In this document: positions 35,001 through 37,738 of the stretch, piece by piece
Layout: each line of letters opens with the position of its first letter
Position numbering within the stretch: the stretch's first letter is position 1
Assembly: GCF_023227745.1 (NCBI RefSeq)
Contig: NZ_JALKBX010000022.1
Location: 1-37,738 of the forward strand
Source: Natroniella acetigena
GTDB lineage: Bacteria; Bacillota; Halanaerobiia; Halobacteroidales; Halobacteroidaceae
DNA length: 37,738 bases
Direction: 5' to 3'
Program-made: the position numbers and the translations under genes
The notes under the pieces: model-generated
Seen by the model: the letters and a program-made list of their open reading frames with translations, nothing else
Told to the model about the DNA's origin: nothing
Database searches by the model: none

Positions 35001-35662
35001 GTCTCTTCACTCATTCGAGTAGTTTTAGCCAATGTTTGAATTACAGCTTCAGCTTCAAAATAGAGATCATTTCTACGCTCTTCCCATTTACCTCCAGCTA
35101 TCCTTTCAAATTCAGCTTTGAAATCTTGATAAGTTCCATCCTTAACCATACTCCTCTCCAATTCAGCCAACCAAGGAATACTACTACAAAAGCCTTGCAT
35201 CTCATTAAAGACTTTCATAAATACTGTAACAATCGCATCTTTCTGTGATTTACTATCTGAATCACTTTTAGAATCTATGTTGAATAAGATTACATCTGTA
35301 GATACTTCTCCTGCATCTTCCATTAACCTTAAAGTCTCTTCATCTATCGTCTTATCTTCAAAGAAATCAACTGCTTTCTTTCCATCTACCATTTTATTCT
35401 CTAATAAATAAGATAAGATCTTGATAAAATGAGACTTACCAGAACCAAAGAAACCAGAGACCCAAACCCCCATCTTATCTGTTAAGTCACCAATTCCTTT
35501 TTGATATGACTTATAAAACCCCTCAAAATGCTCTGCTAATTCATTGGTTACAACATACTCCTCTAATTCTTGTTTTATATTCTCTTCATCATCCTGACCT
35601 ACCTTAATAACTCCCTTTATATCGCGATGAATATCTTTATAGAACATCTCTTCTATCCTCAT
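32057..35662 (-). CDS. brxC: BREX-1 P-loop ATPase BrxC
   Basis: A 1201-residue AAA+-like ATPase of the BREX complex. Walker A is GFFGSGKS (residues 70-77) and Walker B HLIFLVDEIGQY (Asp262, Glu263), followed by a sensor-like WVLVTSQQ at 294-301. The N-terminus (MRIEEMFYKDIHRDIKGVIK) is the standard start of the family. The rest is helical, with long charged segments from about residue 640 and a coiled-coil-like C-terminus (EQNYFARIDREVKRLRKEQE). A GGAGGG ribosome site precedes the ATG. It is separated from brxB by almost 500 bp of repeats, including a family A element split by a hairpin array; in most BREX operons the genes are close together. BrxC is required for both methylation and exclusion in characterised systems. 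Confidence 0.95.
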   Translation of the reverse strand: MRIEEMFYKDIHRDIKGVIKVGQDDEENIKQELEEYVVTNELAEHFEGFYKSYQKGIGDLTDKMGVWVSGFFGSGKSHFIKILSYLLENKMVDGKKAVDFFEDKTIDEETLRLMEDAGEVSTDVILFNIDSKSDSDSKSQKDAIVTVFMKVFNEMQGFCSSIPWLAELERSMVKDGTYQDFKAEFERIAGGKWEERRNDLYFEAEAVIQTLAKTTRMSEETARKWYDSAEDNYSLSVERFAQQINEYIEEQGGDHHLIFLVDEIGQYIGDDTQLMLNLQTVVEDLGTYCGGKAWVLVTSQQDMDSITEVKGSDFSKIQGRFDTRLSLSSANVDEVIKKRILLKADTAKETLKILYNDQEAVLKNLITFSSDTGEMKSYQGADDFAQVYPFIPYQFDLLQKVFEEVRLHGATGKHLSEGERSLLSAFQESAQVYAGNDLNKLVPFSTFYNSIESFLDSTVSRVIKKAEQNSRLEEQDVEILKVLFMIRYIDEVPANVENITTLMISDINEDKLALKEKIEDSLAKLSREALIQKNGPEYMFLTNEEQDINREIKSTSIDPSRVVKKISEIAFESIYSDRKYSYSSEYNFAFNKLIDDQARGRQQEEIGVQILTPYSNYVDASAEELKLKSGTENKIIIKLPKESELIEEVEMALKISSYIKKKSGTAKNEVVQDILNKRNREVHERQKRIKKLLEEDLGQAEIYVIGEKLEIKSNDPVERINRSFEMLINSIYSKLNYIEEFTKSESELAERLKEENIKVNLSNERPNQLAIDEIRRYIENQNARNRKVTMKDLVDKFNSTPQGWKELDIAAIVVDLLKEQEIKLVYNGEIIDDNHRRLVNYLTKARYKEKLIVNKRRQVEQRLINGAKMLARDLFRNSNLPADEDGLMDEFQRLAFNEQNYIKEALLDNYKGFSKDECEVYPGENVLKGYSRLLKDISDIQDAFEFYNELAEKEDELLDYEEEVARVKNFFETQKKHYDAALRTLRIYQKDKDSINDQEATELIEELKEILTSDEPYGKIHLIPDLRDKFHNRLLELLAKESEPIAEKINESQKRVIAELEEYNLLDKLEDKVKQDCNQLLNKLDEVNNFTEIFSIKTKAERFEQNYFARIDREVKRLRKEQEEKEKTISVDDVDSKGEERDKVAKPEKDYKIRETVSVNLRDISRGINVLESEEDVEQLVDNIRENLQKHIDEDKRIRLI

Positions 35663-35687
35663 AATACCCTCCCTCTCTATTAAATAA

Positions 35688-36045
35688 TGCTCTCAGCTAA
35701 ATTAAAACCTGTTATTACAATGCTTCTCGGATAACTGAATTTCTCTGCACCCCGTCTTAGTGTGCAATTTACAATGTACAATTAACAGTGGATATAGTTT
35801 TTATGGATACGGTTTTTGATATGGTCTTTATGTTTTTCACGAACAGTCCTGGTTTCTAGGACTGGTATGGTGATTTTCACGAAAGGGTTGATAAACCCTG
35901 TAGGGTTTTCACGAAGGGTCTTATTTTTTTAAGACCCGTAGGAAATTCAAAATCATAAAACCACAAACCCTTAGACAATCAATGTTTGCAAGGCATCCTA
36001 CGACTAAATATTTTGTCTTCCAATATTCTCTTTTAGCTGAGAGTA
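35688..36045. repeat. Dispersed element family A, copy 3, interrupted
   Basis: Starts TGCTCTCAGCTAAA 26 bp before the brxC ATG and ends TTTAGCTGAGAGTA at 36045. The outer parts match copies 1 and 2. Between about 35785 and 35945 it contains roughly 160 bp that the other copies lack, holding the hairpin array at 35833-35943. Same orientation relative to the downstream gene as the other two copies. Confidence 0.75.
35833..35943. repeat. Array of three TTTTCACGAA-hairpin units
   Basis: Three units of about 35 bp: TTTTCACGAA (ending at 35843, 35883 and 35915), then a stem-loop, then GTATGG, GTAGGG or GTAGGA. The stem-loops differ: CAGTCCT/AGGACTG (35844-35864), AGGGTT/AACCCT (35884-35899), GGGTCTT/AAGACCC (35916-35937). 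The conserved flanks with covarying, different stems show that pairing is kept while sequence changes. It lies in the leader between brxB and brxC. Confidence 0.8.
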
Positions 36046-36150
36046 TTCTTAAATTCACAATTTATAATACACGATTAAAAATCAAGACCATAAAGATCTT
36101 GAACTTGAATTTGACCTATAATTGTAAATTGTAAATTATAAACTGTAAAT
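36046..36150. repeat. Dispersed intergenic repeat, family B, copy 4
   Basis: About 105 bp directly joined to family A copy 3 and reaching to the brxB stop codon. Arms TTCACAATTTATAATACACG and ATTGTAAATTGTAAATTATA flank the hairpin AAGATCTTGAACTT/AAGACCATAAAGATCTT. Same layout as copy 3. Confidence 0.55.
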
Positions 36151-36154
36151 TGCT

Positions 36155-36733
36155 TTACTCCACAAGTCTGAAGGCCCGATAATAATTATCATCTTTAATC
36201 TTATTAAATAAAATCAATGAAGAGCCATCATACTTACCGGGAAAGAACATCACTACTGGTATAGTATCTAACACAGGATGTAAATTATTAAGTATAGTAT
36301 GAGAGCGAATTATTGGCCAAGCTTTTCCTACACCAGTTAAAAATACAATATTATTATCTTCAGTATTTTCTTTAATCTGCTTAATTACTAAGTTATTTTT
36401 CCCAGGCAGACGCAAAGACCTCTTAATTGCCTTTAAGACTCGCTCACTACCTTGACTCTCTTCCATCTTCATTGTCTTGTCTAAATAGCCCTTATCCTCT
36501 AAAATATCTAACATAACCTGATATAAGTCAAACTCAACTATATCTGGATATGAATTATTGTTATTCATTTTATCTTTAACAAACTGAATATAATCTCTAA
36601 CTAACATTTCATCTTCAGGATCATAATCAAAGACATAATATCCAATTTCATTTCCTAACCCTCTACCTTCCATAAAACTATCTTCTTTTATTCGTGGTAA
36701 TATCTGATCTAATCTTTCATTTATATTAACCAT
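36155..36733 (-). CDS. brxB: BREX-1 protein BrxB (DUF1788)
   Basis: A 192-residue DUF1788 protein with the hallmark architecture of BrxB: ERLDQILPRIKEDSFMEGRG at the start, GNEIGYYVFDYDPEDEMLVR, then FLTGVGKAWPIIRSHTILNN and the ending PVVMFFPGKYDGSSLILFNK. Length is typical (about 190-200). It starts 38 bp after brxA with an AAGGAGGG site. Its biochemical role is not established, but it is required for BREX methylation and exclusion in tested systems. Confidence 0.93.
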   Translation of the reverse strand: MVNINERLDQILPRIKEDSFMEGRGLGNEIGYYVFDYDPEDEMLVRDYIQFVKDKMNNNNSYPDIVEFDLYQVMLDILEDKGYLDKTMKMEESQGSERVLKAIKRSLRLPGKNNLVIKQIKENTEDNNIVFLTGVGKAWPIIRSHTILNNLHPVLDTIPVVMFFPGKYDGSSLILFNKIKDDNYYRAFRLVE

Positions 36734-36771
36734 GTTGGCCCTCCTTAATTATCATCATTTCATACTATATC

Positions 36772-37362
36772 TTAATACAACATCACTTTAAGATACTTTT
36801 CATCGCCAATATCTTTTAAATGCTCCGCTACTCCTAAATTAATAATTGGCTTAACAATTCTTCTTTCATCCTGATCACTGATAAAACCAGCCTCAAATAA
36901 GATTCTAATAATTGTTTGTTTTAACTTATAGTAAGTATACTCCTTCCAGCTAGCTACCTTTTCACTTTGTTCACTCTTTTTTTGAAAGAATATGCTGAAA
37001 TTTTTATCAGTTAAGTATGGTTCTTTGATCAGATAATTCTCTCTATATACTTCCCACATAAATTCAAAAAATAGACAATCCGTCTTTAAGATGGTATATA
37101 ATGTTATCTGTTTACTGGTTTCAATACTTCCAATTACTAGTTGCTGAAGTAAATATTCATCTAATACTTCAAGTCTCTTAATCATAGCATTCGCAATTCT
37201 TTTTCTTCTAGCCACTGTATCAAACTGAAATATATTATCTTCTACTGCTTTAGCCTTAATTTCTTTTGAATTCAATTTCTGTTTTTCAAATTTAAGCTTA
37301 GCAACTTTCTTTAATTCTAAATATAAAAAATCAGTGTATTTAATGCTTGTACTATACGACAT
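36772..37362 (-). CDS. brxA: BREX-1 protein BrxA (DUF1819)
   Basis: A 196-residue DUF1819 protein, first gene of the operon. ARRKRIANAMIKRLEVLDEY near residue 51, QLVIGSIETSKQITLYTILK and VYRENYLIKEPYLTDKNFSI are the recognisable segments. The mainly helical, basic protein fits BrxA, a small DNA-binding protein in solved examples. An AAGGAAGTGAG ribosome site lies just before the ATG at 37362. Gene order brxA-brxB-brxC-pglX-pglZ is the canonical type 1 order. Confidence 0.92.
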   Translation of the reverse strand: MSYSTSIKYTDFLYLELKKVAKLKFEKQKLNSKEIKAKAVEDNIFQFDTVARRKRIANAMIKRLEVLDEYLLQQLVIGSIETSKQITLYTILKTDCLFFEFMWEVYRENYLIKEPYLTDKNFSIFFQKKSEQSEKVASWKEYTYYKLKQTIIRILFEAGFISDQDERRIVKPIINLGVAEHLKDIGDEKYLKVMLY

Positions 37363-37668
37363 ATTAACTCACTTCCTTATTAATTGATTAAAACAATTGC
37401 TTCATCTATTATTAAAAAAATTGTCCTTTTAAGAACTTACTTCTTAGTTCCAGAAGGAATCGGTATTTCATTGGATTATTTCCCCAAGATTATCTTATGC
37501 TAATTTAATCTTTCTATACCTTTATTAAAACCCCTCCTGCAAATCAATATAAATAAGTCTACATTAATTATTGCTAATAAAATTGATTGCAAACACTATT
37601 AAAACCCTGATTAATTTCTAACTTCTTAGCCTCTTCCCCTTAACCATAAATAATATCTTCTTTAATTA
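37363..37668. other. Leader region between intron end and brxA
   Basis: No solid gene. Minus-strand sequence holds a possible TTGCAA/TAATTA promoter near 37570-37600 and a GCAGGAGGGG near 37538 that resembles a strong ribosome site with no reading frame behind it. A 19-codon frame (MKYRFLLELRSKFLKGQFF) near 37413-37472 has only a weak GGGG site. A short frame directly after the intron end (GEEAKKLEINQGFNSVCNQF) may be the tail of an interrupted gene. Confidence 0.35.
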
Positions 37669-37738
37669 ATAGAGATAGGTAAGCCTTTGGTGTTATCTCT
37701 GGCTTTTCCCCCTCCTCACACCGTACGTGAGACTCTCA
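37669..37738 (-). ncRNA. 3' end of a group II intron (domains V-VI), cut by the window edge
   Basis: On the minus strand the window edge opens inside domain V: GAGAGTCTCACGTACGGT, the conserved second strand of the DV hairpin. A G-rich linker (GAGGAGGGGG) follows, then a DVI-like hairpin with AGAGATA pairing to TATCTCT around CCAAAGG, ending CTCTAT as group II introns end in AT or AC. The intron and any encoded reverse transcriptase lie beyond the right edge. Confidence 0.8.

Noticed and set aside
35833-35943. CRISPR-like array in the brxC leader
   Set aside because: The repeated part is only 10-16 bases and the variable parts are self-complementary stem-loops, not spacers; no cas gene is present.
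1-37738. tRNA and rRNA genes
   Set aside because: I looked for cloverleaf arms with GGTTCGAATCC-type T loops and for conserved rRNA blocks on both strands by eye and saw none.

Overview
The window looks like the chromosome of an AT-rich, strictly anaerobic Firmicute. Gene content (2-hydroxyacyl-CoA-dehydratase-type reductase with activase, aldehyde:ferredoxin oxidoreductase, cardiolipin synthase, LacI regulation), strong AGGAGG ribosome sites and TTGACA/TATAAT promoters would suit a halophilic fermenter of the Halanaerobiales. That placement is inference from style and content; no rRNA or tRNA gene is present to settle it.

Layout. (1) 1-3500: a secreted substrate-binding protein (minus) diverges from a two-gene unit (plus) encoding a double-cubane-type reductase and its ATP-dependent activase, closed by a 44-bp perfect palindrome. 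(2) 3500-8000: a debris zone around an intact cardiolipin synthase. It holds the 3' scrap of a second pglZ, an unidentified coding scrap, a dispersed repeat, and two overlapping transposase relics (IS4/IS701-like and ISL3-like). (3) 8000-25000: a catabolic island, all on the minus strand. It has a LacI regulator and two LacI-operator-controlled promoters. The first promoter (about 22130-22160) drives cupin, HpcH/HpaI aldolase, 2-hydroxyacid dehydrogenase, URO-D-family protein, IolB-like isomerase and creatininase-family hydrolase. After a terminator come the aldehyde ferredoxin oxidoreductase, a MoaD-like protein, an UlaG-like metallo-hydrolase, a double SnoaL protein, a zinc alcohol dehydrogenase and malic enzyme. 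The second promoter (about 24760-24787) drives a DUF3311 protein and a sodium:solute symporter. (4) 25000-25900: broken genes (internally deleted IS3 element, YeiH-type exporter tail, UvrD/HelD helicase scrap) and a strong hairpin. (5) 25900-37400: a BREX type 1 phage-defence operon on the minus strand, brxA-brxB-brxC-pglX-pglZ, with no brxL after pglZ. (6) The right edge carries the 3' end (domains V and VI) of a group II intron lying upstream of brxA.

How it fits together. The symporter probably imports a sugar-like or cyclitol-like acid or alcohol, induced through the LacI protein. The dehydrogenase plus creatininase pair resembles the IolM/IolN pair of Thermotoga inositol breakdown, and the IolB-like enzyme points the same way. 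The aldolase would yield pyruvate plus an aldehyde, which the tungsten-type AOR could oxidise to an acid with ferredoxin reduction. The substrate is not determined by the sequence. The BREX operon would provide methylation-based phage exclusion.

The most unusual non-coding content is a family of about 200-bp elements with TRCTCTCAGCTAAA ends. Three copies lie in the same orientation, 26-28 bp upstream of three unrelated start codons. The copy in front of brxC is split by a three-unit array in which TTTTCACGAA precedes a different hairpin each time.
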